A stretch of DNA of 64,000 bases, from positions 30,064,647 to 30,128,646 of the forward strand of contig NC_043966.1 in assembly GCF_902148855.1 (NCBI RefSeq), read 5' to 3'. The notes under the pieces are model-generated. The model ran no database searches. It was not told the DNA's origin and saw nothing but the letters and a program-made list of their open reading frames with translations. Below, in pieces: positions 1 to 13,700 of this stretch. The DNA comes from Sphaeramia orbicularis. Lineage: Eukaryota > Chordata > Actinopteri > Kurtiformes > Apogonidae. Made by a program: the position numbers and the translations under genes. Numbering within the stretch: the stretch's first letter is position 1; each line of letters opens with the position of its first letter.

Positions 1-1764
1 ATGATCAAAGAGACAACCAAAAAAACCCTCAGCCCTCGGTAGTCATTAACACAACCTGAAAATGAGCAGAAAACAAGAAAAAGGAAGATACTCAAGTGTT
101 GAAAACCAACTATAAAGCTCTTAAATGACAGAAAGGATGATTCATAGGAGAGTTTGGAGACTTAAGTTACGACTTGATTTCACCTGGATTTTGGTCACAT
201 TTTTGAGACTTAGCCCACTAATACTGATGAACGACACATGAGTTGGACTTGCTGCAGGTAACTTGACAAGACAGAAGAAGATGAGGATGACGACAGGCTT
301 TTGAAACATGACTCAGTCACTTTTAATGGTTTGTCAATCGTTATAGAATAAGTGACAGAATAAATGTAGAATGAATCCAGTAGTCCATTTGTAGTGTACT
401 AATGTATCATTAATGCTAATATTAATATCAGACTGAGCTCATTTGATCAACTTTATGTAAAGCTTGTATTTTCATCCAGAGCATTGCATCATAATTCCAT
501 AACATCATGTTTGTAGCACTGTGTCCATGTATTAGCTTTATGATAGTAAATTTTACATTAAATCCAAGAGGGTTTTTAAGAGTTTATTTAGTTTAAAACG
601 GAAGGAAAAAAAAAAAAAAAAATCAAAATCACCACATTGCCTTATTTTCACTGGACTGGATTTAACACTGATTAATGTAATGGGGTAGAAAATACAACAT
701 CTCTGAGATGTAGTAGAGCAGGAGAATGAACCTGCATAAAATAAAGGAAGCACTTCAGTCAAATATAAAGCCCTAGAATTAGTATTGAAGTATATTAAAA
801 GTAGTTAATTAATTCCCATGATCACTCCACCACAGAGAGTAATGTACATGTTTTAGACCAATGTTTGATTCATTTTAACTTTGATGCAATATGTGTTTGT
901 GTGAAAACCCATACAAACAATGACTTTTATTTTCACCAGGACTATGCTATGTTATCACTACTTTTATGTAAGATCAGACATTTGTATGACTTGAGTGCTT
1001 TTCCTTGATCTGAACAATGACTCAACATGTGTTGCTTGGTGTTTAGCAGGAACTTAACAGGGCTTTCTCAATTTTTACCATAGAAACGCAGGACTTACTT
1101 GAGATTTAAAGGTCAAGACTTCATACTTGCTTGTTGCTTACATGTGTGACTTCCACCTTAGATTAGATTAGATTAGATTAGATTAGATTAGATTAGATTA
1201 GATTAGATTAGATTAGATTAGATTAGATTAGATTAGATTAGATTAGATTGAACTTTATTGATCTCTCAGGAAATACCTCTTAACTTCTATTATTCTTTTA
1301 TTTTCATTTTCTATGCATTTGCACTTCAGTCACTCCAGTTATTGTTAAATGACATATCTTTTGTCAGTAAACTCATCTATCTGGTGAAAATATTATTCTT
1401 TCATAGCATTAGTTTTTCCAACCAATGTGCAGATCTTAATTTTACAATAACAAGTTTGTCAGCTGCTACTAAATGTCAAAGTATCAGACCAGGTTTCTGG
1501 TTTATATTGTCCTGTTTGATTAAAATGTGCTGATCTGGACTCAAATGAAGTGCCAGGTTTAGTCTCCTGAGGCTCATGCAGTTGTAGAATGAGTCACAAA
1601 CCGACACAATGAGGCAAAGCATTACATTGACTCATGGAAAGCTCGCTCTGCACATATAAATAATCATATGCTGTAAAAATGACATCACCAAAGGAGTTTT
1701 GTGCTGTAAATAGTACCATTCTGACTGACTAATGTGGTTGTCTTTGTGTGTGCTTGTTTACCAG
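1..1764. other. adamts2: adamts2 intron (5' part lies outside the window)
   Basis: AT-rich DNA with no reading frame that looks coding. It ends at the acceptor TTTACCAG before the first visible adamts2 exon. It holds a poly-A run near 608-622 and a pentamer satellite with a LINE-like end at 1161-1275. Confidence 0.6.
1161..1275. repeat. (GATTA)n satellite with LINE-like tail
   Basis: About 18 tandem GATTA units run from 1161 to 1249. They are followed by GAACTTTATTGATCTCTCAG. A microsatellite next to such a motif is typical of the 3' end of fish LINE-like retroposons, here in reverse orientation. The family is not resolved. Confidence 0.55.
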
Positions 1765-4700
1765 CAAACAAACGCTGCCACCTGCATTGCCAGTCAAAGG
1801 AGACACGAGATGTGGTCTTCATGCAGAGAATGGCCCTGGATGGAACACGCTGCTCGTACAAAGATCCTCACAGCGTGTGTGTGCGTGGGGAATGTGAGGT
1901 GAGTGATGTTAGTGTAAACGGGAGTGAAAGAAGGCTACATGTGTCCAGATCGACATGTGTTAAACTTTCCATGTCCTCATAAACAGAAAGTGGGCTGTGA
2001 CGGCGTGGTGGGCTCCTCAAAGCAGGAGGACAAGTGTGGAGTGTGTGGAGGGGACAACTCCAGCTGCAAAACCTTCAAAGACACCATCACACGCACAACT
2101 AAGAAACACGGTAACACACAACAATCACAAGTACAGTTAACCCCTTGAATCATAGACAGATTTTGTTCCATCGTTGCAGCTGATCTCACTCTAATGTGGA
2201 CAAGATAAATACTTGGTCTGTGTTTGCTCTAAAGCGGGGATGTCAAACATACAGCCCGTGGACCAAAACTGGCGCATGGGATGAATTTGTGAAATACAAA
2301 AATTACATGCGACGCTACATGAGAAAGGTCATGGGTGTCAAAAGGGGCCACATACAGACCATTATGATCATAAGTGGGCCAGGCCAGTACAATACTATCA
2401 TAGTATCCTATAAATAATGACAATTCCAAATGTTTCTCTTTGTTTCAGCGTAAAAAAAAAAAAAAAAAGATTACAGTATGAAAATGTTTACATCTACAAA
2501 CTATCCTTTCACAAAAAATGCAAATAACCTGAATAAATATATATAACCTGAACAATATTCTGCCTGTTACTAAAGGTTTTGTGTCCTTGTAGATCCACTG
2601 TGATCTGTAAGTTGTAAAAGACGTGTGTAAATGTTAAGTTGAGGCATAATATTGTTTTAAAAAAATTCAGGTCGTTTGCAGTTGTACACGTAATTCACAT
2701 TTTTTTCAAGGATAGTTTGTACTTTGTAGACATAAACATTTTCATTCATTGTCATTGATAAATGACAATGGATGGACACACTGAGTTTATGTTCAGTTAA
2801 TGATATATTTTGCTGAAAAAGTCACATTTTCTCTGTTTTTGATGTAATAACCCTCAACTTTAATCTGAGCTTTTATGAACATCGACATGAACAGTAAATT
2901 AAATACTGGAAAATAAATGATGTCCACTGAAAAAACACTGAGGATTATGTCATAATAAATTGTCATAAATCTCTTTAAGGAACATTAAATACAGACAACA
3001 AAATATTTTGGAACTGACACAAAAGTAACACTGGGTCTTTATGGGTTAATGTAATGTTACTGTTTCACGCTAAAACATGGTTTGAAGTTGTGAATATCAT
3101 TTGATTATTATGTTATTATTTTACTGCTCCAACCCACCTGAGATCATATTTGGCTGTATGCGGCCCCGGAACTAAAATGAGTTGAACACCCCTGCTCTAA
3201 ACTGTTTTTCTGTGTATGTTCAGTTAAATGTCGCCCTCTAGAGGAACATATGTAGTACTGTCCAGACCACAGTGAGCTTTGAGCTGATGTGTTTCCATGA
3301 GTGTTGTGCAAGACGTTACATCAAACTCTCTTAATGAGCAAACATTTACTAGTGTATTATCTAACTCTTGAGGTCTGAAAACAGTTTATCACCAAATTCA
3401 CAGTGTGCGATGTTTCCTAGAGAAAAAAACAGCTTGAGACTGAAGGAATTTTAACAAATCAGTAGGATTACTTTGTAAAGTGCGTAAGAGCTTTTTCCTG
3501 GATTAGCTGCGGCTGCAAACAGGAAACTGTAAAATGAGTTTTTGATGATGGTGGAGTCATGAACCAGATGTGTGTTTCATTTTAGGTTTCCTTAAAGTTC
3601 TTGAAGTCCCTAGAGGGGCGAGGCACTTGCTGATCCAAGAGTTGAAAGCAGCCTCCCACACTTTAGGTATGTGAGAATGTGTGTGTTTTTTAATGCATGT
3701 CTGATTGTTTATGAGTCTTGTGTAGCTATAAATGTTTCCTTTTGATCAACAGCTGTGAAAAATGTGGCATCAGGACTGTTCTTCTTAAATGGGGAAAATG
3801 AGTACCCAGAATCCCGTTCAATCATAGAGAAAGGCGTGGAGTGGGAATATGAGAATGACAACGACAAGGAGACCCTTCAGACCACCGGGCCTCTCAGACA
3901 TGGGGTTCTGATTATGGTAAATAGTGTTAAATTCACTTTGGTTTTCATTCAGGCAGCTGCAAGTTTTGTTTTTGTCTTATTCTTATTCTCACATCATTGT
4001 CTCTGTCTTTGTGCAGGTGAAACTACATGGAGATGAGGATGTGAATTTGTCTTACAAGTACATGATGAACATGGACAGTGACTCTGCCATTCAGAACAAC
4101 ATGCTGGTGGAGGACAGCGCTTACGAGTGGGCTCCAAAGAGATGGTCCTACTGCTCCAAGGCCTGCGGTGGAGGTACAGTGACACACACTGGTGGTGTTT
4201 TCACACTAAAGCTGTTAAGTCTGGTTCAAATATGTTTCATTCTTGCACATCTTTTGTTTCCTCTTGTTCTTCTTCTATTCTCTCCTACTGCTTTAGGGAA
4301 ACAATACCTGCGATACGGCTGCAGAAGAAAAGTTGACAGTAAGATGGTCCACAAGAGCTTCTGCAACAAATCCAACATGAAGCCCAGAGGAGACATTAGA
4401 GACTGCAACCAGAAGCCCTGTCCTCCACCCATGTAGGCACTGCATTCTACTGCATATCCTAGAGTTTAATACAGCAAATGAAAAGTTATGGCACAGTTTT
4501 GTGAACACAATCTGGGTAGAGTAGCTACTGAGGGCTGTCACTATACAAATATTAAATAATTGCAATTAGTATTAGAGTATTAGAGAGTAATCATTATACT
4601 AGATTATTTACAGGGCATCTTATAGAATAAAAGAGGCATTCATTGGGACTGGACACCTGATTTCTGGTGTTTCTTTTATACTTTGTAAGCTTAAATTGTG

Positions 4701-7700
4701 CAGCGCAGATTTTACTGCCTCCTGATTAAATACTCTAAAGAAATTACTGGTAATGACTTGTACAAATAAAACTAACTGCAAGATAACATTTTTAAAACAA
4801 TGGGAGAGGGAGAAATAACCTAAAAATGTCTTCCATCAATACATAATTTATTCATAATTAACTAATCACAATCATTCTTAATCAGTTTAACCCTCACAGC
4901 CTCTGATGACCAAAAGCATCTGATGTTTTATAGCTTTTGAACCACTTACCCTATCAATACATTGAAATAATTCCAGTAAAATGCAGATCCTCAGCTTTTC
5001 TGCATCTCTGAGTGTTTGTGAGCATCTAAAATTAAACTTAAACACAGGAAAAACTTAATTTTCACTGAAAAATGCAAAATGCAGAGGATATTATTATCAT
5101 AAATGGTGATAAATCACTTAGGAAAGGTTAAATGTAACCTAGAAAAAAAGTGTTGTAATCATCTTAACCAAGACGTGTCAAGTCACAAGTCATGAACGAG
5201 ACTAAAAGAACTGAGACTAGACCTGATAAACAAGAGCATTATGTCAACCACATTTTCAGACATTGTAGTCTCAAGTACAACACAGCTAAATGGTAGAACA
5301 TGATGTTAAAATAGTGACAAAATACAAAATTTTTAGTTTCATAGTTTCGTTCACCTTTTAAGCTGACAGAGGCTGGGCCGATTAAAAATACACTCAAGTC
5401 TCAGACAGACCAAGACCTTGAAAAAGTCTCTCTGAAACGTTTCTTAAGGCCAAGATCAATCTGGACTACAGCACCCCATCATGAATAAGAACCACAACCT
5501 CAAATAACTGGAACTAGTGTTTATTTATAGTAAATTACAAATGGATAATAATGTTTACGAGGAATGAGGACCTCTTTAGGGGGGTGTATTTGAAGTGTGG
5601 TCCTGCTCCTTCCCATGATGTGAAAATAGCGACATATATGATCTTGCTGGTTTTAAGCCCTTGTAGACTATTGTTGTGAATTTACCTCAGTATTCCACTG
5701 GTTATGGATCAGTTTCAAAGCCCTTTTTCAGTAACAGTTTTATTAATTTCATGACATTGTGTCGATTTTGGGATCATTTTGTTTTATTTGGGTTATTGAC
5801 TGGAGGAACTGATCAACATTTGTGTAGTTATTATTTTACCAATTATGCCTAATGTCACTAATTTGCATAACATAACTATTGTATGTGTTATATTCAGAGT
5901 TACAATCTGCAATTAATTCAGGGTCTGTTTGACAATAACAACACAAATAAATATTTTTTTCTTTATATAATTGTAAATAAATGTAGGCAGTAAGGGATTA
6001 AAGAGGTGAATAGAGGTGATTATGCTAAATATTTGTAGTTAGCTACAATAATTGCTAAAAAGCGATACTTGTGACAGATGTAAAAATAAGTTTTCTACAA
6101 CAAAGAACAACTTAAGGCTCTTTTTATGTTGAGTGGTATTTTTTCTTCTCTCTTCTGTAGTTGTTTACCTGAACGCTTTGACATCTTGAATGCCCTCAAA
6201 ATGTCTTGTTTCCCTCTTTGCCATGATGTTCTCCAGTTGGGTGACAGGGGAGTGGCAGAACTGCAGTAAGCCATGTGGAAAGACGGGGATGCAAATCCGC
6301 TCGGTCAGCTGTGTCCAGCCTTCAGAAGACAACACCACCCGCTCTATTCACAATAAACACTGCAGTGACGACCGGCCCGAGACCCGCAGAGCCTGCAACA
6401 GACACCCCTGCCCCACCCAGTGGAGAGTAGGGCCGTGGTCACAGGTACGCAAGCGTCTGTGGGTCCAGGCGGGGGTTTAAACAATCAGTCTGAAAGTTGG
6501 ATTAAATGTTTAAATGATTTTTATTCTGGCATGTAATGATATTTTTGTATCAAAGCTGAACAGATGGTCATTTGTTTCCAAGTATCCAAGATTTTCTCAG
6601 AGCTGTATTCTTGGCAGGTTTGACAAGCCCCTGAAGAACTGATCATGTTATTTTCAGTGTCTTCACTAAAAAAGTAAACCCGGGATAATAATATAACAAA
6701 CTCATCATAATCCTTATTGACTCTGGGCCATTGGATTGTTTTACATTATGTGAATCATTTAAGTGTTCATACAGTTACATATAAATCTGTATTTCCCAGA
6801 TAATATGTGCTAATATTCTCTTTTAATTTTTGTATTCCCTGTATTTTTAGTGCTCAGTGACATGTGGCAATGGGACACAACAAAGGCAGGTTGTGTGCCA
6901 CAACCGGGACGACACCATCGGCTTGTGTCTGGACACTAAGCCCGACACCATCAGAGTCTGTCGCATGGATCCATGTCCCAGTGAGTGTGGAGTTTAGACG
7001 AAGCTTAAGAATCAGGCGGAGATCCTCAGATTAATTCATTTACCCATATTTGATGAGAGTAAAAATTTTCATCATAAGTTGGATGCTCATTGTTTCATTG
7101 AACGGAACATCCCATTTGTAGATTGTACTGTACATTTAAGACATAAGGAGATAAGACGGATCAGTAACAGGAGAAACACCCTTCAGTTGCATACACTTAC
7201 AGCATAAATGTGTTAATGTGCATCTCTTTTGAGTAAGTTATTAATTTTTCCCATATCTTCTAAAATAATGTGTAAATAATATGCAGTTACATCATTATCA
7301 CAGGAAGGAATACTGTGAATTCTATCATAATTATGCTGTACAGCGCAGACTAAAGTTTTAACAACATGCAGGTGTGATTCTCTGAACAAATGAGTTTCTT
7401 TACCCTGTTGAACTTTGTTTATGTAATTAAACACCTCTCCAGATTAAAGCAATTACTTTACTGAATGCAATGTCAGCTAAAAGCAAAACCTACAAGAATA
7501 AGATCCAAGCTACAGTTAAACATTTTTAATATCCAGTGTCAAATCCAGATCCTGCTAGTTTAAACTGATCCGTTCCAAATTTTCTGGTTTCTATATTATT
7601 GCACATGATTATTTGTCATCAGTGAATACTAGCAGTTAGTTTGATATAAAATGCTGTTTATACATTTCACTGTAGTCTATAATGTAAACAGGTGTGTCTG

Positions 7701-10700
7701 TGTGTGACCCAGCTCAGTAAATAATAGAACATAAATCCCTCTGTAATGCAGTAACAACTAGAGGTGTGATTCTTATGTGTGATTTTTCTAGGGTAGGGGT
7801 GTCAAACATACGGCCCCTGGGCTAAAACTGCCCACCGCAGATTCTAATCCAGCCCATGGGATGAATTTACAAAGTGAAAAATTTACACCGAAAACTTTAA
7901 CAGTCAATGGTATTAAAATAATTTTTGCATAATTTGATTACAAGTGGGTCCGAAATGTAAAATAATAGCAGAATAACATGTAAATAATATCAACTCCAAA
8001 TTCTTAACTGCATAATTTTAACAATATTCTGCCTGTTACTAAATATTTTGTGCCTGTGTGGATCCACTGTGATCTGTGCTGCACATGTATAAATGATAAG
8101 TTGAAGCATAATTATGTTAACACTGCATTTAGTTTTCTTCAGAAATTTCAAGTTGTTCAGGCTCTTCATTATTGTTTGTAAATGTAGGCATTTTAACATT
8201 TTCATAATTTAATTTAACTTCTTTTCAATAAAAAAAAGACAAAAATTTGGATTTGTAAATATTTATCAGCTATTTTTCTATTACTTTACTGCTCTGGCCC
8301 ACTTGAGGCCATATGTGGCCCCTAAACTAAAATGAGTTTGACACCCCTGGTCTAGGAAGACACAGGGATACGTGATCTGACTAAAACACAATAATAAAAC
8401 TAAATAATAATGCCCCCCTCCTCTCTCATCAGACCTCAACAAGAATGGCAACATCCTGATCCAGTGGCTGTCTCGCCCCAACCCCAACTTCTCGAAGATC
8501 TCCTCACGTAAAACCTCCCTCTATAGTTCCCAGCCTGGCCTCCACAGCAGCAGCCGCAGCTGCATGTCTGTCCTCTGCTGGGCGCTGCCCATCTCTGTCC
8601 TCCTGTCTCTGCAGGGCCGACCCCGGCTGGCCCCTTGACCCGCCCCTCCCCCACGCCCGTGCCTGTGCCCACGCCCGTGAGCGAGCGGCAAAGCTTTCGC
8701 TTCTCTTTTGGTGGAGGGGATGTTGTCTCTCTCTGTGTGTCTGAGACGGCTCTGACTGGGGGAGGTCTCTGGCTCCTGTGTGTGCTAGTTGGTTCTCTCT
8801 TGCTCTGTCTCTCTCTCTCTATCTCTCTCTCCTTTGTGGAGCATTGTGTTGTAACCGCTGGCCAGTCAAAAACTCAAAAGATCAACAAAATATTTGACGT
8901 GAAAAGGAATCTTGAAGTGGAAAGGCAAACAGGCTTTTAATGACACCTCCTGAGATGTGTCAAAGAGCCGTTCATGTGTGAGGGACCTCCTCTGCATTTG
9001 ACGGCCATGTTTTGCGCGAGCTAGCTGCGTGTTGTCATGGGTTACCACTCCTGAGATGCAGCTGCGCTTTTTTCTTTTTGTAGCGCACTGTCATTGTGAG
9101 GAGAAAACAGATGTGAAAATAAACAGAAAAAGGTATATAAATATCTATATAGAAAAAAAAAGTTATAAAAAAATATGAAAGCTTTATTGTGAATGTGATC
9201 TTGTCACAATGAGGACATCTTTGCTAAAGTGCTCATCTGACATCCTGGTTCCATTCGGGGATGAGAATGGCGTCTCATTCTACATTCCATTCTCAGATTG
9301 ACAGGAACTCAGCACAGGGACAGGAAGTGACATAAGTAAACCTTTTGAGTTTTGGGGAGATAACTGTGAGGTGAAGACTCTTGAAGTAAAGGCTAAAAAA
9401 GAAAAAAACAAAACAAAAAAAACAGGGTAGTCTGACCGCTTGAGGTTGCTTCCCATTTCACCTCATCATCAGCCATCCTCTCTTTGACTGTTATACTAAA
9501 GTTCAATAAATGCAGCTTATTTGTGCTTGCAGACTTTAAACAAATACACCTATAAATATATTTGTATTTATATATACCTATAAATCTAAATCTATATGAG
9601 TAACAATAATATTAATAATGTTTTACCATGAATAAGCTGTAGCTTATTTGCCTAAAACCTTTGGACTGCTATTGATCGCTTAGATCCTTGACTGTTATGT
9701 GTATTTTTTTATTGATTTTACATGAGTACAGATGAATATTTAATAAAGGTAAAGTGTTTTGGGGGTAAGGGGTTAGACCTATATTATGCAGGACTTGGTC
9801 AGTTAGTTGCCTCTCCATTCTCTCAGATGGATAAGTGGTTTACTGTCGCTTCTTTTCTTTAAGGATAGGATCACGTTTTGTCATGCTCATTTGCATCCAT
9901 CCCCTGTATGTGTGTGTATATATGTGTGTCTGTGTGTGAGTCAGTGCATGTAGTCGATGTGTATATTTGCACGGGTGCATGTGTGTTTTCTGTGTAAGCT
10001 GCGGTGAAAGCATAAATGAATCCCTGGGCATCTGAATAATGCTAGTTTTGTCTGAGTGCTTTTGTGTATGTGTGTGTGTGTGTAGGTGTAGGTGTGTGTG
10101 TGTGCGTGCGTGCGTGCGTGTGTGTGTGTGTGTGTGTGCATATGTGTGTGTATATGTGTGTGTGTGTGTATGTGTATGTCTGTGTCTATCTGTGTAGTGT
10201 GTATGGGTGTGTGTAAGGTTGCTTCATCAATCGGGCTTTTACACATCGCGATCAGATACAGAAATACCTCATAAACTTTGATTTGAGAGCGTCCGATGGT
10301 CTCATTTTATTTTGATGAACATTAACCACATGAACAATGCCTTATCTTGGATTGAATGTAATGGCATTTTATCTGTGAAAGAGATGGCTTTACTCATTCA
10401 AAGTTTCGCTCGGAATAGAGGCAGCTTCAAACCAACTTAACAAACTCACACCCGCCAACCATCAAACCTACCAAGGTGATGTTGGACCATTGTCCGACTA
10501 CTGGGAAGGGTTTACAAAGGGCCTAGGGTATCGACACATATGGCATCTAGAAAAAAAAAAACACTTCAGACTTGTCATTGTATTGTGATCACATATTTCT
10601 GTTGTGACTATGTAGCGAGCTATCCAAGGTTTCCTTCTGCTGGAGTTGGACTGTATGAGACCAAGCCAGACCTAGCAGTGCGATACTGTATATAACATTG

Positions 10701-13700
10701 GTGTTGACTGTATTTAATAATGTTCATGACTGTTATCTTCTTCTATAATATTCTATACTATGGGTAACTGTTTTGTGGCTTCACTGGCCTGCTGCGTGGG
10801 GCTGGCTAACGTTTGGCTAACGTTGAAGAAACATTCAGATGGACTACGTGCACTGCGTCTATATGCACTTTGATTTATCAGGGAAATTTTATTAATGTTT
10901 TGTAAATGTTTCATATGACACTTAATGTGCCATTCCAGTTTTTACATCATCATGGAAATTATGTATTTTATTTAAACAGCAAATATCATTTATGTACTTC
11001 TTTTTTTTTTTTTTTTTTTTTTTTCAATCGATAAACAGATTGACTGGTTGATTTCCAAGTAATGAAGTGTTTTACCAAAGTGACTGTGAACTTGTAACTT
11101 TCGATACAGTTGAATTATTTTTCTTAAGAAAAAAATATATCTATATATTGAGCAAGGGGGGGGCGTACATCTCATTGTTTCAGTTCCTGTCATTCTCAAC
11201 AGCAAAGTTGTATCAATAAAAATGTTTTAAAAAGTGTGATCTTTCTCTCACAGGAATGTTCAATCAACATGTCAAAAACAAGACGGGCTATTTTTACTGG
11301 CGGGGTACTGCAAGTCATGTGGTTGAGGATTAAAATTTAATAACAGAAAAATGATGTATGCAGAAAGCAGAATCATAGATGTAAGCAGTAGAAATAGATG
11401 TTTTAGATCAAAACTGCATTTAAACAGCTACAATTTACAACACAAGACTGGCAACCTGTCTTCTTCCATTTCAGTTTCTCTGGATTAATCTCATGACTGC
11501 TCTTAATGTTTGGGGTTTTTCCTCTTCTTCCTTCCTGCATCCTCTGCTAATGGTCTGGCTTTACTACTGTACTCTGCACGGTGTGGAGCAGCACACACAC
11601 ACAAACACACACAAGTATGCATGCAATGTTCTGTACATATAACAAACATACACACAAATTTCAAGGTGACACACATTCCTTCACACAGGCACAAATACAT
11701 CCAGACACACCTCGATGTTGTCTGTACTCAAGACCGAGTCCAGTCTTAGGTCTCTGTTCTCTCTTTCACAGGCCAGCGTTGTCATGGAGACCGCTCTGTG
11801 TTCTGTCGTATGGAGGTGCTGAAGCGCTACTGCTCTCTACCGGACTACCAGCGCATTTGCTGCAAGACCTGCAGCAATGACACCGCTACAGAGCCTCCAC
11901 CCACATTTGCCTCCACTTCTCCCTCCATCACCTCCACCCGGCCCAGCGTCACGGCTCCTCCTCCATCCACCAGCAGCTCTGGCTCCGGCTTCACCACCAT
12001 GTCTGTTTCCACCACCAGTACCTGGACCACAACCCATCCTCCTGCCCTCACCACTGCTCCTCCATATTCCACCCCCAACCCACCCAGCGTGATGCGAAAG
12101 ATCACCACCCACCTGCCCATTTCTACCAGTGCACCTGCCTCTCCCACAACCTTTTCCATGGCAACCACTTCACTTACGATGACATCTCCCAACGCTACCT
12201 CTCACCCCCTGCCTGTGCCCGCCCCAGATCTATATGAAAGCACAGACCCACAGTTACAGAGCACCACAAGGAGTCACCTCACAACAACATCAGCTTGGTT
12301 CACCATGACAAACCCTCCCACAAAGACCAGTCCAACTGGTTCAAATCTACTGCAAACCATCACTGAAACTGGCACCCAGCAAAAATCCAAGCCCAAAAAG
12401 AATATTCCGCCAAAGAAAAACTCCAAACAAGGTATTCCACCAAAGATCAGTCAAAAAAAGAACACACCACCAAAAAACACTACCAGAAAAGATATTTCAC
12501 CAAAGATCAGTCCCAAACCAAAAAACTATACTCCCAAAAAGACAATACCAGAAAAATCAAGTCCCAAAAAGACTACTTCTGCCAAGACAACACCCAAAAA
12601 GACTATTCCTGCAAAGACAACACCCAAAAAGGCAACTCCGGCAAAGACAACACCCAAAAAGACTACTCCTACAAAGACAACACCCAAAAAGACAACTCCG
12701 GCAAAGACAACACCCAAAAAGACAACTCCTACAAAGACAACACCCAAAAAGACAACTCCAGCAAAGACAACACCCAAAAAGACAACTCCGCCAAAGATAA
12801 CACCCAAAAAGACAACTCCAGCAAAGACAATACCTAAAAAGATTACTCCTGCAAAGAACAGCCAACCTAAACAGTTTCCTAAAATGGTTTCACCAAAAGT
12901 CAATACCAAAAAGAATGTTGATCCAAAGAACAAAACTACAAAACAAATTCAAACAAAGACAAACCCCAATAAGAACTGGAAACCAGGACACAAAAATTCC
13001 ACAAACACACAAGCCAAGAGCAATCAGAATAAGGTGACTGTGAAAAAAACCTTCCCCAAAAAGAAAACAATTACAACACCTCCCTCTTACTATACCACAG
13101 CCCCCACTTCATACGTGAGTCTAGAGCATCTGAAGGAGTACTTTCCATCAACTGTGTCATCTACCACCAGTATCCACACAACAATGGTGAGCAGCTTCCC
13201 CGAACCAAGAGTCAACGTCACATACATCAGTGATGACAAAGTAATGACAGATGAAACTCCACTGTGGTATGACGTTGGGACAGACATTGTGGTCACAACA
13301 CCGAGTACCTTTGACGACATCTTAGCAACTACAGAAAGCATTTATTTTGATGAAGTCACAATGCCCAGTGGAACCATGCCTTATAGTGATTCAAGCAGTG
13401 GAGATGTTACAGTTACCAGTGGGACCATCATCAGTGGCGATGATATCACAGTGTCCTACAGCAACGTGGGAATGGGAAGTGACACTATGGTGCTGGACGA
13501 TGGCCTCACCATGGTAATCCCGACCATCAACAGTGAAGATATGTCAGACCTCGCGTCTTCTCCCTGGCAGGACCTGTCTGAATACATCCCTGTAGGGGTT
13601 CCCACAACAACCTCAAACCCCACTACAGCCGCCCCACCTCCCACAACAATCGCTCCAACAATGAAACAACAAGTCCCTGTGGTGACTCCCATCTCCACTG

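Noticed and set aside
8635-8940. 101-codon frame in the adamts2 intron
   Set aside because: Low-complexity translation of Pro-rich and CT-rich DNA. It starts where the read-through adamts2 frame ends and has no support of its own.
12526-12933. Open minus-strand frames of about 100-135 codons with regular repeats
   Set aside because: They are antisense shadows of the 30-bp coding minisatellite in adamts2; any repeat with a length divisible by 3 keeps several frames open.
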